64,000 nucleotides of DNA, from positions 24,217-88,216 of the forward strand of contig NZ_BAGD01000116.1 of assembly GCF_000308635.1 (NCBI RefSeq), given 5' to 3'. Positions 27,375-36,231 of this stretch are shown here, piece after piece. Position 1 is the stretch's first letter. Every line of letters begins with the position of its first letter. The DNA comes from Nocardia otitidiscaviarum NBRC 14405 (GTDB lineage: Bacteria > Actinomycetota > Actinomycetes > Mycobacteriales > Mycobacteriaceae). Made by a program: the position numbers and the translations under genes. The notes beneath the pieces were generated by a model, which saw only the letters and a program-made list of their open reading frames with translations, was not told the origin of the DNA and made no database searches.

Positions 27375-27905
27375 TCATCCGAGTCGCTGCACGGTCAGTT
27401 CGGCCAGTCGGCGGCTGCGATCGCACGGATTGCCGAGCCCCTCGCCGCCGAACAGGCCGTAGGAGATGGACCATTCGAAGAAGTCGTCGTCCAGCTGCAC
27501 CGCCAGGTCGCACACCCGGTTGCTGGGGTCCAGGGCCTGGAAGCCGGTCTTGCCGCCGACCTCGATGGTCTCCGGATCGCGACCGACGCTGGCCACCCAC
27601 GCCTTCTCGCGGTCGATGGGACTGCCGCGATAGGAGGCGAAGGTGACGCTCGCGCCGCCGACCCCGCCGCCCTGCCAGTTGCAGCCGACGGAGTTCTTGA
27701 ACACCCGGGTCACCGCGCCGAGGGCGCCGATATCGCGCACCTCGTCGTCGGTGACATGGCCGCATTCGCCCACGAACGGGCCCAGTGTGGCCACCCTGGG
27801 CGGTGGGCGCAGCCCGGTCGGTGCATCGGATTCCTGCTTCCCCCCGCACGCCGACAGCAGCAGAGCGAAGGTCATCCCCGTGACAATCGCCGACGTCATC
27901 CGCAT
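27375..27905 (-). CDS. DUF3558-type lipoprotein, first of a pair
   Basis: This 176-residue protein has a short signal peptide ending in a lipobox (LLLSAC), then a Pro-rich linker and a globular domain with VGECGHVTDDEVRDIG, VGCNWQGGG, AVQLDDDFFEWS and a C-terminal GNPCDRSRRLAELTVQRLG. The cysteine pattern and the DPC/NPC-near-C-terminus layout match its downstream neighbour, so the two are diverged tandem paralogues in one transcription unit. The ATG at 27905 is chosen; an ATG two codons downstream is equally possible. Function is unknown. Confidence 0.8.
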   Translation of the reverse strand: MRMTSAIVTGMTFALLLSACGGKQESDAPTGLRPPPRVATLGPFVGECGHVTDDEVRDIGALGAVTRVFKNSVGCNWQGGGVGGASVTFASYRGSPIDREKAWVASVGRDPETIEVGGKTGFQALDPSNRVCDLAVQLDDDFFEWSISYGLFGGEGLGNPCDRSRRLAELTVQRLG

Positions 27906-27975
27906 GGCACGAACTCTACCGACATCGCGGGATTCGGCTCGTCCGAGCGGTTCGCCACGGCGTTGCCGCATCCGT

Positions 27976-29199
27976 TCAGAGGTTGCCGCGGGCCTCCTGT
28001 TCGCGCTCGATGGCCTGGAAGAGGGCCTTGAAGTTGCCCTTGCCGAAGCCGAGGGAGCCGTGGCGTTCGATGAGTTCGAAGAAGACGGTGGGGCGGTCGG
28101 TGACGGGTTTGCAGAAGATCTGGAGCAGGTAGCCGTCCTCGTCGCGGTCGACCAGGATGCCGCGACGCTGGAGTTCCTCCACGGGGACGCGGACGTGACC
28201 GATGCGGGCGCGCAGTTCCGGGTCCTCGTAGTAGGTGTCGGGCGTGGCGAGGAATTCGATGCCCTCGCGGCGCAGGCAGTCCACGGCGGTGAGGATGTCA
28301 TTGGTGGCCAGGGCGATGTGCTGGACGCCCGGGCCCTGGTAGAACTCCAGGTATTCGTCGATCTGGGAGCGCTTGGGGCCGTCGGCGGGTTCGTTGAGGG
28401 GGAACTTGACGCGGTGGTTGCCGTTGGCGACGACCTTGGACATGAGCGCCGAGTAGTCGGTGGCGATATCGTCGCCCACGAATTCGGCCATGTTCTCGAA
28501 ACCCATGACGCGGCGGTAGAACTCGACCCACTCGTCCATGCGTCCGAGCTCCACGTTGCCGACCACGTGGTCGATGGCCTGGAAGAGGCGGCGCGGCGCG
28601 CCGGGGCGCGGTTCGTAACCGGAGGTGCGCGCGATATAGCCGGGCAGATAGGGGCCGGTGTAGCGGGAACGGTCGATCAGGGTGTGCCGGGTCTCGCCGT
28701 AGGTGGCGATGGCAGCGGCGCGCACCGTGCCGAATTCGTCTGTCTCGTCGTGCGGTTCGACCAGCACGGTCGCGCCCTGGGCGCGGGCGTGGGCGATGCA
28801 GCGGTCCACGTCCGGGACCTCGAGCGCGATGTCGACGATTCCGTCCCCGTGCCGATCATGGTGTGCCACCAGGGAACTCGCCGGATCCACCGCCCCCTTG
28901 ACGACGAATCGGACGCCACCGCTGCGCAGTACGTACGCCTTGTGGTCGCGGTTGCCGGTCTCGGGACCCGAGTACGCCTCCAACCGCAGCCCGAAGGCGG
29001 ATTCCAGATAGTGCGCGGCCTGGGTGGCGTTGCCCACCACCCACACGAGCGCGTCCCAGCCCAGCACCGGGAACGGGTCGGCGGCCGCGTCGTGGTCCAC
29101 CAGACCGACGAGGCGACGCAATTCGTCCTCGGGCGGTGAGTCGGTGGCCGTGGGCCGATTCGGCGGTTGAACAGGTGCGGCGGTTGCCTCGATGCTCAT
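27976..29199 (-). CDS. hppD: 4-hydroxyphenylpyruvate dioxygenase
   Basis: This 407-residue non-haem iron dioxygenase converts 4-hydroxyphenylpyruvate to homogentisate in tyrosine catabolism. Two VOC-type domains are present: the N-terminal half with WVVGNATQAAHYLESAFGL, and the C-terminal catalytic half with FQAIDHVVGNVE (first iron His), YQGPGVQHIALATNDI (second iron His) and FFELIERHG (iron Glu), ending GKGNFKALFQAIEREQ. It is divergent from an Lrp/AsnC regulator 134 bp away, a common arrangement for local control of hppD. No hmgA or fumarylacetoacetase gene is in the window. Confidence 0.96.
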   Translation of the reverse strand: MSIEATAAPVQPPNRPTATDSPPEDELRRLVGLVDHDAAADPFPVLGWDALVWVVGNATQAAHYLESAFGLRLEAYSGPETGNRDHKAYVLRSGGVRFVVKGAVDPASSLVAHHDRHGDGIVDIALEVPDVDRCIAHARAQGATVLVEPHDETDEFGTVRAAAIATYGETRHTLIDRSRYTGPYLPGYIARTSGYEPRPGAPRRLFQAIDHVVGNVELGRMDEWVEFYRRVMGFENMAEFVGDDIATDYSALMSKVVANGNHRVKFPLNEPADGPKRSQIDEYLEFYQGPGVQHIALATNDILTAVDCLRREGIEFLATPDTYYEDPELRARIGHVRVPVEELQRRGILVDRDEDGYLLQIFCKPVTDRPTVFFELIERHGSLGFGKGNFKALFQAIEREQEARGNL

Positions 29200-29250
29200 G
29201 AATCCAGGAAAGGCCGACGGCCGCTGATGGGCAATATCGCCGATTTTCAG

Positions 29251-29316
29251 TAGACACCCTGGTGAATTGCGTCACCATCTTGCCGTTGGTGCTGGACAAT
29301 TTGAATAGAACACCCT
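29251..29316. promoter_or_regulatory. Direct repeats in the hppD-lrp intergenic region
   Basis: TAGACACCCT (29251-29260) recurs with one inserted base as TAGAACACCCT (29306-29316), 55 bp later, about five helical turns. The 134-bp divergent region is the expected place for Lrp/AsnC binding, which often spans several helically phased sites. Confidence 0.4.
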
Positions 29317-29333
29317 GCGAACGGAGATCCGCC

Positions 29334-29852
29334 ATGGCACGCACTCCCGCCAAGCTGGACGAGCTGGACCTGGCCATCCTCACCGCCATGCACGAGCATC
29401 AGAAGGCGGGCATCCTCGAGTTGTCCCGCCGTACTCGAGTGGCCCGCGCGACCGTGCAGTCACGCATCGCCCGGATGGAGGAGGCCGGGGTCATCGCCTC
29501 CTACGACCCCCAGATCGATGTCAGCGCAGCCGGTTTCGATGTGGAAGCCTTCGTCACCCTGGAGATCGCGCAGGGTGCGCTGGAGGCGGTGGCCGCCGAT
29601 CTGGCCGCCATTCCCGGCGTGCTGGAGGCGTACGCCACCACCGGTTCCAGCGATGTGCTGTGCCGTATCGGCGCGGACTCCCACGCCGGTCTGCAAACGG
29701 TGCTGCTGAGTATCGACCGCACCACCTCGGTGGTGCGGTCGCACAGCGTGATCGTGCTGTCCACGGTGGTGCCGCGCCGCACCCTGCCGCTGCTGCGCAC
29801 CCTCACCCCCACCGCCACCAGCAAGGCCCCCGCCTACCGCAACGCGCACTGA
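29334..29852 (+). CDS. Lrp/AsnC family regulator, probable regulator of hppD
   Basis: This 172-residue protein has an N-terminal winged helix (LDELDLAILTAMHEHQKAGILELSRR, RVARATVQSRIARMEEAGVI) and a C-terminal RAM effector domain (VEAFVTLEIAQGALEAVAADL, VLEAYATTGSSDVLCRIGA). The ATG at 29334 follows GGAG. Divergence from hppD suggests it senses tyrosine, hydroxyphenylpyruvate or another aromatic amino acid metabolite, but the ligand is inferred from context only. Confidence 0.9.
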   Translation: MARTPAKLDELDLAILTAMHEHQKAGILELSRRTRVARATVQSRIARMEEAGVIASYDPQIDVSAAGFDVEAFVTLEIAQGALEAVAADLAAIPGVLEAYATTGSSDVLCRIGADSHAGLQTVLLSIDRTTSVVRSHSVIVLSTVVPRRTLPLLRTLTPTATSKAPAYRNAH

Positions 29853-29985
29853 GCGGCTGCGCGTCGAGCGCGGCCACCTGATCCATGCCTCGCCTCCGGC
29901 AGCACAGCGACTCCGGCTCCCCGGTCGTGGACACTGATCACGCACCGTCTCCGCGTGGGCGGCGCGGCATTGCCGGGGCGGCTGG

Positions 29986-30633
29986 TCAGCGGCGGTGCAG
30001 GCGGGTGATGAGGCCGCGCACATGGGCCTCGGCGGCGGTGCGGGCCTGCGCGGTGTCGCCGGATTCGAGGGCCTCGAGGATGCGGCGGTGCTCGCGCAGG
30101 GCGGTACTGCGGTTGCGGTCGTGGCTCCACAGGTCGCCGCGGTAGAGGTGGGCCTGGGATTCGAGGCGGGCGAGTTCCTCGGCGAGGGTGGGGTTTCCGG
30201 CGCGGTCCCGGATGAAGGTGTGGAATTCCAGGTCCAGGGCGGTGTCGCGGGCCGGGTCGGCGTCACCGCGCAGGTTGTCCGCCTGGGCGTCGAGCATGCC
30301 GGTGAGTTTCACCAGGTCGGCTTCGGTCAGGCGGGAGGCGGCCTCGGCGGCGGCGAGACCGTCGAGCACCGCGCGCACGGCCAGCACATCGCGAATCCGA
30401 GCGTCGTCCACCACGGCCACCCGCGCCCCCGCGTGCGGGACGTTCACGGCCAGACCCTCGTAGATGAGCTGCTGCACGGCCTCGCGGACCGGGCTGCGGC
30501 TGACTCCGAGGCGACCGGACAGGGCGAGCACGCTCAGCGGCGCGCCCGGTTCCAGTTCACCGGAGAGCACCAGCTGCCGCAGTTGCCGGTGTACCGAGGG
30601 GCCGAGCAGGGCGGCGCTGGTGTCGTCGGCCAT
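29986..30633 (-). CDS. GntR family (FadR/FCD subfamily) regulator
   Basis: This 215-residue protein has an N-terminal GntR winged helix (HRQLRQLVLSGELEPGAPLSVLALSGRLGVSRSPVREAVQQL, in overlapping motif order) and a C-terminal FCD domain with metal-binding positions in DLEFHTFI and ALREHRRILEALESGD. FCD regulators usually bind organic acids. AGAAAGGA precedes the ATG. It is the last gene of the six-gene unit starting with the amidohydrolase, 26 bp after the oxygenase gene, and is the natural regulator of that unit. Confidence 0.92.
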   Translation of the reverse strand: MADDTSAALLGPSVHRQLRQLVLSGELEPGAPLSVLALSGRLGVSRSPVREAVQQLIYEGLAVNVPHAGARVAVVDDARIRDVLAVRAVLDGLAAAEAASRLTEADLVKLTGMLDAQADNLRGDADPARDTALDLEFHTFIRDRAGNPTLAEELARLESQAHLYRGDLWSHDRNRSTALREHRRILEALESGDTAQARTAAEAHVRGLITRLHRR

Positions 30634-30659
30634 GGGTGTCCTTTCTCGCTGGCTCGAAA

Positions 30660-31649
30660 CTACATCCGCGGCCGGTAGTTGGCCCGCACCCGCTCGGCGA
30701 GGAAGTCGGCGGCGGTGACGGGCGGGTAGACGCCGCGCGGACCCTGGATGACAGCGTCGCGGTCGGCCTGCGCGAAATAGGCGATGCTGTAGCGCTCACC
30801 CTGGTACTCGTCGCGGCCCGGACTGCGCACCCGATGGAAGTTGGAGGGCAACAGATCATCGCTCCAGCGGGTGAGCATATCGCCGATATTGCAGGTGATC
30901 AGCGAGGACGAGGGCGTGATGGAGGTCCATGCCTGTTCGCCCATCTCCTTGCCGGGGCAGACCTGGAGCCCGCCCTGCCCGTCGCGCTGGAACAGCAGGG
31001 TCAGGCAGTCGAAGTCGGTGTGCGCGCCCGCCCGCCAGCGACCGGGCACATCGCGCAGTTCCTCGGAGACGGCGAAGTAGTGCAGCAGCCGCAGGGTGCT
31101 CTGGTACTGCTCCGATTCCGGATCGTGCGCTGCGGTGAAGTGGTCGCGCGGCAGCCCGAGTCGATCGGCGAAACAGGACAGCACCCGCATGGCCACGCTC
31201 CAGCACCGATGCTCGAAATCCAGGATGGCGGAGACGAATCCGGGCAGTTCGGCCTCGCTCGGCCACAAGCTCGCCATATGCGGTCGAGTGATCTGATAGG
31301 ACTCCTTCTGGTCGGGCACGCCGATGGAGGGCCGCACCTGGCTCAGGCTCTCCCAGCCCGCATTGTCGGCCTTGACCAGCGGGTACCGCGCCTTCACCGA
31401 TTCCGGCAGCGCGAAGAAGGCCGCGGCGCGAGCGAAGGCGTCGTCCAGCTGCCACTGCGGGATACCGTGCCCGGAGAGCTGGAAGAAGCCGATCTCGGTG
31501 GCGGCGGTCCACAGCTGTTCGGTGATCTCGGCGCGACGGTTCTCGAAGTCGGTGAGGTCGATGACGCGGATCTCGCGGGCGGTCTCCGCGCCCAGTCCGC
31601 CCATGCGCTTCTCGCGGTCGACTTCGGACAGGTCGTATCCGGTTGTCAT
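30660..31649 (-). CDS. 2-oxoglutarate/Fe(II)-dependent oxygenase, isopenicillin N synthase-like family
   Basis: This 329-residue protein has the double-stranded beta-helix core of the isopenicillin N synthase-like superfamily. The N-terminal DIOX_N part contains GFFQLSGHGIP. The iron ligands lie in AGAHTDFDCLTLLF (His and Asp) and PSNFHRVRSP (distal His), and ERYSIAYF supplies the Arg-x-Ser that binds 2-oxoglutarate. AAAGGG precedes the ATG. It is 20 bp after the substrate-binding protein gene and 26 bp before the GntR gene. The neighbouring importer and amidohydrolase suggest it oxidises an imported heterocycle or amine. The substrate cannot be read from sequence. Confidence 0.88.
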   Translation of the reverse strand: MTTGYDLSEVDREKRMGGLGAETAREIRVIDLTDFENRRAEITEQLWTAATEIGFFQLSGHGIPQWQLDDAFARAAAFFALPESVKARYPLVKADNAGWESLSQVRPSIGVPDQKESYQITRPHMASLWPSEAELPGFVSAILDFEHRCWSVAMRVLSCFADRLGLPRDHFTAAHDPESEQYQSTLRLLHYFAVSEELRDVPGRWRAGAHTDFDCLTLLFQRDGQGGLQVCPGKEMGEQAWTSITPSSSLITCNIGDMLTRWSDDLLPSNFHRVRSPGRDEYQGERYSIAYFAQADRDAVIQGPRGVYPPVTAADFLAERVRANYRPRM

Positions 31650-31668
31650 GGTTGCCCTTTCGATCAGC

Positions 31669-32835
31669 TCAGTCGGTGGCCGCGATGCCGCGGTCCAGGA
31701 ATTCGGTGGTGATCAGGTCGGCGGCGGTCAGGGTGGTGGGCACGTTCGCGCCGCCGCGGCGCAGGATGGGGGCGAATTCGTCGATGACCCGCTGCACCCG
31801 CGCGGGATCGAAACTGCCGACGACGCCGTCGGTGTCATTGCCGATCAGTCCGTTGTCGATGAGCGCCCGGGAACCGAAGGCGGCGAGTTCGGCGCTGTAG
31901 GGACCGAAATTGGCGCTCTTGTCGACCACATCGACGACCACCTCGTTCACGTGGCTGGGATCGGCGCGGAAATCGGCTGTGGCCCTTTGGATCATGGGAA
32001 CCAGGCGGCGCAGGCAGGGGCGCAGTTCGTCGAGTTTGTCGGCGCGCACGTTCACGGTGCGGGCGTAGCCCTCGTAGCCGACGTCGCGCAACAGCTGGTA
32101 GGCCACCGGCTTGTTCCAGGCCCGCACCTCGTGCTCGTAGACGTAGGGTTCGGAATTGGCGAAGCCCTGCTGGGCGAAGGACGGATCGGCGACGAAGCGC
32201 GACGGCGAATTGTCGTAGGAGGCGTCGATCTGCTCGGCCCGCACCAGCCCGCGCGCCACCAGCCAGTCCGGGTACAGCTGTCCCTGCGAAACCACGATGG
32301 GCGCACCGGATGCGCCGATATCGGCGATGCCCCGCCAGTCCGGGTGCGTCGCCGGATCCCACATGAGCAGCTGCGGGCTGTAGCGCAGCAGGGTGGCGAC
32401 ACCGATCAGCGGCTGCTGTCCGGCCGCGGCGATGGCGTGTTCGGAGTGCGCCAGGCCCAGGGTGATGGAGTCGTCGACGTACATCTGGGAGGGCACGGTC
32501 TGGAAGCCGATGGCCGGGCCGCCCGCGCGGATCTCCAGGTCCACGCCGGTGTCCTTGCCGTACACCACCAGCGGGCCGGTGACCCTGTTGTTGTCGGAGT
32601 CCACGCGGTAGCCGGGTCCGAGCAGGCCGAAGATGGGGCCGGAATCGGTTTCGGGTTCCCACTGGAGTTGGACGACGACGGTGTCGGGGCAGGTTCCGGC
32701 CAACCGCTGTTCGGCTGGGGCCGAGGGCAATTCGACGGCGGTAGTGTCGATTTCGGTGCCGGAGCAGGCGGCGAGGGTCACAACCGCGAGGGCGGTCAGC
32801 GCGGCCACGCGGGCACGGCGAAGACAGGTGTGCAT
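31669..32835 (-). CDS. ABC importer substrate-binding lipoprotein
   Basis: This 388-residue extracytoplasmic protein has a lipoprotein signal (RRARVAALTALAVVTLAACSG). The body fits periplasmic-binding-protein fold II of the nitrate/sulfonate/thiamine-precursor type, with VVVQLQWEPETDSG near the mature N-terminus. The VQLQW element is typical of binding proteins for hydroxymethylpyrimidine or riboflavin-like compounds (NMT1/ThiY/RibY group). GGAG precedes the ATG. It lies 26 bp after the permease gene. The ligand is unknown; a nitrogen heterocycle is suggested by the family and by the amidohydrolase neighbour. Confidence 0.88.
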   Translation of the reverse strand: MHTCLRRARVAALTALAVVTLAACSGTEIDTTAVELPSAPAEQRLAGTCPDTVVVQLQWEPETDSGPIFGLLGPGYRVDSDNNRVTGPLVVYGKDTGVDLEIRAGGPAIGFQTVPSQMYVDDSITLGLAHSEHAIAAAGQQPLIGVATLLRYSPQLLMWDPATHPDWRGIADIGASGAPIVVSQGQLYPDWLVARGLVRAEQIDASYDNSPSRFVADPSFAQQGFANSEPYVYEHEVRAWNKPVAYQLLRDVGYEGYARTVNVRADKLDELRPCLRRLVPMIQRATADFRADPSHVNEVVVDVVDKSANFGPYSAELAAFGSRALIDNGLIGNDTDGVVGSFDPARVQRVIDEFAPILRRGGANVPTTLTAADLITTEFLDRGIAATD

Positions 32836-32861
32836 GGGTTCTCCACAGGTGAGGATGGAAT

Positions 32862-33683
32862 TCAGCGACCGGAGGCGTGCCAGCGGCCGACCGTGAGACG
32901 TTGCGCGGCGGTGCAGAGGGCGAAGACGGCGACGCCGAAGAGGGCGGCGAGCAGCAGTGCGGCGAGCAGGTCCTCCGATTGCAGCCGCGCCCGATAGGTG
33001 TCGAGCAGGGTGCCGATGCCCGGCTGCCCCTTGGCGAAGAACATGTCGCCGATGATCGCGCCGGTCACCGCGAGTCCGGCGGCGGTGCGCAGGCTGGTGA
33101 GGATGGAGGGCAGCGCGGCGGGCAGTTCCAGCGACAGCAGGCGGCGCAGCCGAGTGGCCCGGCCGAGGGTGAACAGTTCGCGCAGGTTGGCGTCCACGGA
33201 CTGGATGCCGAACAGGGTCATGGCGATGATCGGGTGCACGGCGATGAGTACGCAGACGATGGTCCGGGCGGACATGCCGTAGCCGAACCACAGGCCGATG
33301 AGCGGCACCACGGCCAGCACCGGAATGGCCTGGAGCACAACGGCGTACGGGTACACCACGCGCTCGATCGCCCGGGCCTGGCTCATCAGCACCCCGATGG
33401 CGACGCCCAGGACCGCGGCGACCAGCAGCCCGACCAGGGCCACCCGCGCGGTCACCGCGAGTGCCCGCAGCATGGGCTCGACGGTGGCCGGGTCCAGCAG
33501 CGATTCGGTGAGCACGGCGTGCGGCGGCGGCAGCAGGAAGCGCCGCTCGGGAGCGAGCAGCAGCAGCGATACCGCGTACCACGCCCCGAGGGCGAGGCCG
33601 ACGCACACCACCGGCACCAGGGCCTTGGCGAGCAGGGGACGGACGGTCGAGCGGGTCGGCGCGCCCAGCGTGCGGGTGGCCAT
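32862..33683 (-). CDS. ABC importer permease
   Basis: This 273-residue inner-membrane protein has about six transmembrane helices. The EAA loop that contacts the ATPase is visible as ELFTLGRATRLRRLLSLELPAALPSILTSLRTAAGLAVTGAI in the usual position (about 175-215). It belongs to the SsuC/TauC/ThiX family. The start ATG (33683-33681) overlaps the TGA of the ATPase gene by one base, so the two are translationally coupled. Confidence 0.92.
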   Translation of the reverse strand: MATRTLGAPTRSTVRPLLAKALVPVVCVGLALGAWYAVSLLLLAPERRFLLPPPHAVLTESLLDPATVEPMLRALAVTARVALVGLLVAAVLGVAIGVLMSQARAIERVVYPYAVVLQAIPVLAVVPLIGLWFGYGMSARTIVCVLIAVHPIIAMTLFGIQSVDANLRELFTLGRATRLRRLLSLELPAALPSILTSLRTAAGLAVTGAIIGDMFFAKGQPGIGTLLDTYRARLQSEDLLAALLLAALFGVAVFALCTAAQRLTVGRWHASGR

Positions 33684-34513
33684 CAGCAGGCCGCCCGCAG
33701 CGAGCTGGAGACCTGGGCGACCAGGCCGGTGAAGGCGCTGTCGAACCGCAGGTCCCGGTCGCGCGGGTACGGCAGGTCGATATCGATCACTTCGTGTACG
33801 CGCCCGGGCCGGGCGGACATGACCACCACGCGCCGCGCCAGGAAGACCGCCTCGGAGACGGAGTGGGTGATGAACAGGGCCGTGAAGACGTTGTCGCGGT
33901 AGAGCCGCAACAGTTCCTCCTGCATGCTCAGCCGGGTGATCTCGTCGAGCGCGCCGAAAGGTTCGTCGAGCAGCAGCAGGCTCGGTTCCAAAGCCAGTGC
34001 GCGGGCGAGGGATACGCGCATACGCATACCGCCGGAGAGCTGGCCGGGGAGTGTGCCCGCGAAATCGGCCAGGCCGACCGCCGCCAGGGCGCGGGTGGCG
34101 CGGGCCCGGCGGGTGCCGCGGTCGACGCCGCGCAGTTCGGCGGCGAGTTCGACATTGCGCAGCACCCGCCGCCACGGCAGCAGGGTGGCCTCCTGGAAGA
34201 TGAAGCCGACCGAATCCGTCTGGACCGCAATACTTCCCGATGTCGGTTGCTCCAATCCCGCGGCCAGGCGCAGCAGTGTCGACTTACCGCAGCCGGAAGG
34301 CCCCACCACGGCGACGAATTCGCCGCGCCGGACCTCCAGATCGATATCGGTGAGGGCGACGATATCGCCGGAGCCCTGGCCGTCGTAGCGCTTGCCCACC
34401 CCCGTGCAGGTGATTTCCGGAACCGGTGCGAGCGGCTCGGTGACCGAGCGCCGCTCGGTGTTCGGGGCGGTTCCGGTGTCGCGCACCGTGTCGTAGAGCA
34501 CCACCGCGCTCAC
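33683..34513 (-). CDS. ABC importer ATP-binding protein
   Basis: This 276-residue ATPase energises the importer. Walker A is GPSGCGKST, the Q-loop is FQEATLLPW, the signature is LSGGMRMRV, Walker B is LLLLDEPFGALDE and the H-loop is ITHSVSEA. This matches the SsuB/TauB group. The annotated GTG at 34513 has a purine-rich stretch immediately upstream; a GTG at 34504 has better spacing from AGAAGG. It begins about 98 bp after the amidohydrolase stop, in an AT-rich segment with repeated elements. Confidence 0.93.
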   Translation of the reverse strand: MSAVVLYDTVRDTGTAPNTERRSVTEPLAPVPEITCTGVGKRYDGQGSGDIVALTDIDLEVRRGEFVAVVGPSGCGKSTLLRLAAGLEQPTSGSIAVQTDSVGFIFQEATLLPWRRVLRNVELAAELRGVDRGTRRARATRALAAVGLADFAGTLPGQLSGGMRMRVSLARALALEPSLLLLDEPFGALDEITRLSMQEELLRLYRDNVFTALFITHSVSEAVFLARRVVVMSARPGRVHEVIDIDLPYPRDRDLRFDSAFTGLVAQVSSSLRAAC

Positions 34514-34528
34514 CTTCTTTCGATGATC

Positions 34529-34581
34529 TTGCGTGCAATCAAAGCGTCCATATCAGTTTGATCGCACATAATTACGTGCAA
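34529..34581. promoter_or_regulatory. Repeated element TT(G/A)CGTGCAA before the ABC importer genes
   Basis: TTGCGTGCAA (34529-34538) and TTACGTGCAA (34572-34581) are spaced 43 bp apart, four helical turns. The first is a TTGC-GT-GCAA dyad. They lie in an unusually AT-rich 97-bp gap between the amidohydrolase and the ATPase gene. They may be GntR operator sites for an internal promoter of the unit. Confidence 0.45.
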
Positions 34582-34610
34582 TTGATGTCTTGTTTCGCAG
34601 TTGTTAACTG

Positions 34611-35975
34611 TTATTGCATGTCAAGCAGCAGCTTGGTCAGGGCCGGTTCGTCGATGCGCGTACTGCGCCCGTCGCGCAGCACCGCCTCACCGTCCACCCA
34701 GACGGTGTCCACCACCCGCGGCGAGGCGGTGGTCAGCACGGTCGCCCCGGGATCGCGGACCGGCAGGCAGGCGAAGTCCCGGTCGAAGCGCAGCAGGGTC
34801 AGGTCCGCGCGGTCCCCCACCGCGATTCCGACCGGACCATCCGAACCGCCCAGGGCGGCAGCGGCACCGCGGGTGGCCATCCGCATCATGTCGTCGAAGC
34901 CGAGCAGATCGGCGCGTGCGTGCGTGACCCGCTGCAGGTACGCGCCCATGCGCAGCGCCAACAGCATGTCCTGGGTGTCATTGCTGGCCGCGCCGTCCAC
35001 GCCCAACCCGACACCGATGCCCGCGGCCAGCATGGCGGGGATCGGCGCTACCCCGCTGCCCAGCCGCATATTGCTGAGCGGGTTGTACGACACCGCGACA
35101 CCGCGCTCGGCGAACAGCCCGCGGCCGTACTCGTCGAGGTGACAGCAGTGCACCGCGAGGGTGCGCGGCCCCAGCAGGCCGCCGCGATCCAGATAGTCGA
35201 CCGCCGAGCAGGACGCGTGCGCACGGCACATGTCCTCGTCGGTGCGGGTCTCCAGCAGATGGATGGAGATGGTCTTGCCGGTGCGATCGGCGTAGTCGCG
35301 CACGGCGGCCATCCCCTCGGGGGTGAGGCAGCGCGGATTCGGCACGGCGAGCGCGGTCGTGACCCGCGTGTCCGCGAGCCTCGCGTCGAGCGTGTCGATG
35401 TGCGCGAAGACCTCCGAAAGCGGTTGCAACAGGCGTGGATCCATACCCCAGCGGCGGGAGGCGTCGGCCCGGTCGGCCAGGCCCCGGCCGAAGACCACGC
35501 GAATGCCCAGCTCGTGCAGGGCGCGCAGGGCCGCGTCGTGTACGGCCGCCGAGGGATTCGGCCACATGTGCTCGACCACGGTGGTGACACCGCCGCGCAG
35601 CAGTTCCAGACCGCCCGCGAGGGCGGCGGCATAGGTCTGCTCGGGCGTGGCCGCCACCGTGAATTCGCCTACGCAGTGCAACCATTCGAGCAGCGGCAGC
35701 CCCTCCCCCGCACCGCGCAACACGGACTGCTGGAGGTGGGTGTGAGTGTTGACGAAACCCGGGATCAGGTGGCCGCCGCTAGCGTCGACCGTGGGAAGCG
35801 ACCGGCCCGCACCGGCTTTCGGCCCGATGGCGGTGATACGGCCGTGCTCGACGACCACATCCTGTCCCGACGTCCACCGAGGCCCCCCGACGGTCGCGGT
35901 GTAGACGGTGACATCGCCGATCACGACACTGTCGTTCACAACGTTGCCCGAGGCGGCTGCTGACTGCGGCACCAT
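34611..35975 (-). CDS. Amidohydrolase, TRZ/ATZ (8-oxoguanine/cytosine deaminase-like) family
   Basis: This 454-residue protein is a metal-dependent hydrolase of the amidohydrolase superfamily. The metal sites are seen in GFVNTHTHLQQS (His-x-His), ISIHLLETRTDED, LAVHCCHLDEYG and GVDGAASNDTQDM (final metal Asp). The GVDG(A/S)ASND and NTHTHLQQ motifs place it with 8-oxoguanine deaminases and the AtzB/TrzN group, which remove amino or halide groups from purine-like or triazine rings. GAGAGGA precedes the ATG. It is the first gene of the six-gene unit. A deaminase acting on an imported heterocycle is the most economical role; the exact substrate is not readable. Confidence 0.88.
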   Translation of the reverse strand: MVPQSAAASGNVVNDSVVIGDVTVYTATVGGPRWTSGQDVVVEHGRITAIGPKAGAGRSLPTVDASGGHLIPGFVNTHTHLQQSVLRGAGEGLPLLEWLHCVGEFTVAATPEQTYAAALAGGLELLRGGVTTVVEHMWPNPSAAVHDAALRALHELGIRVVFGRGLADRADASRRWGMDPRLLQPLSEVFAHIDTLDARLADTRVTTALAVPNPRCLTPEGMAAVRDYADRTGKTISIHLLETRTDEDMCRAHASCSAVDYLDRGGLLGPRTLAVHCCHLDEYGRGLFAERGVAVSYNPLSNMRLGSGVAPIPAMLAAGIGVGLGVDGAASNDTQDMLLALRMGAYLQRVTHARADLLGFDDMMRMATRGAAAALGGSDGPVGIAVGDRADLTLLRFDRDFACLPVRDPGATVLTTASPRVVDTVWVDGEAVLRDGRSTRIDEPALTKLLLDMQ

Positions 35976-36231
35976 GCGGCATTCCTCTCGAAATGCGGCT
36001 GGTTCGCCCGCCCCGATCCGGGCGGTGCACCGCGTCCGTTGCAGCCATGAACGTGGTGCCCGAAAGCCTAACGGCGCGCTGTTTCCGCCGGGTTAAGGCT
36101 GCCGTCTGCGCGTCGAGGACTTCGCCGCACATCCGCTGTCCCGGCCAGCGAGCTCGCACGGTCGACCGCAATCCGCCCGGGGCACGTGAAGGATTGGAAC
36201 CAGCCGCGCCGAGAGGGTGACCGGGAGCGCG

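Noticed and set aside
36001..36231. Possible tRNA or small RNA in the gap upstream of the amidohydrolase
   Set aside because: No cloverleaf or T-loop motif was found. The sequence resembles ordinary intergenic DNA.
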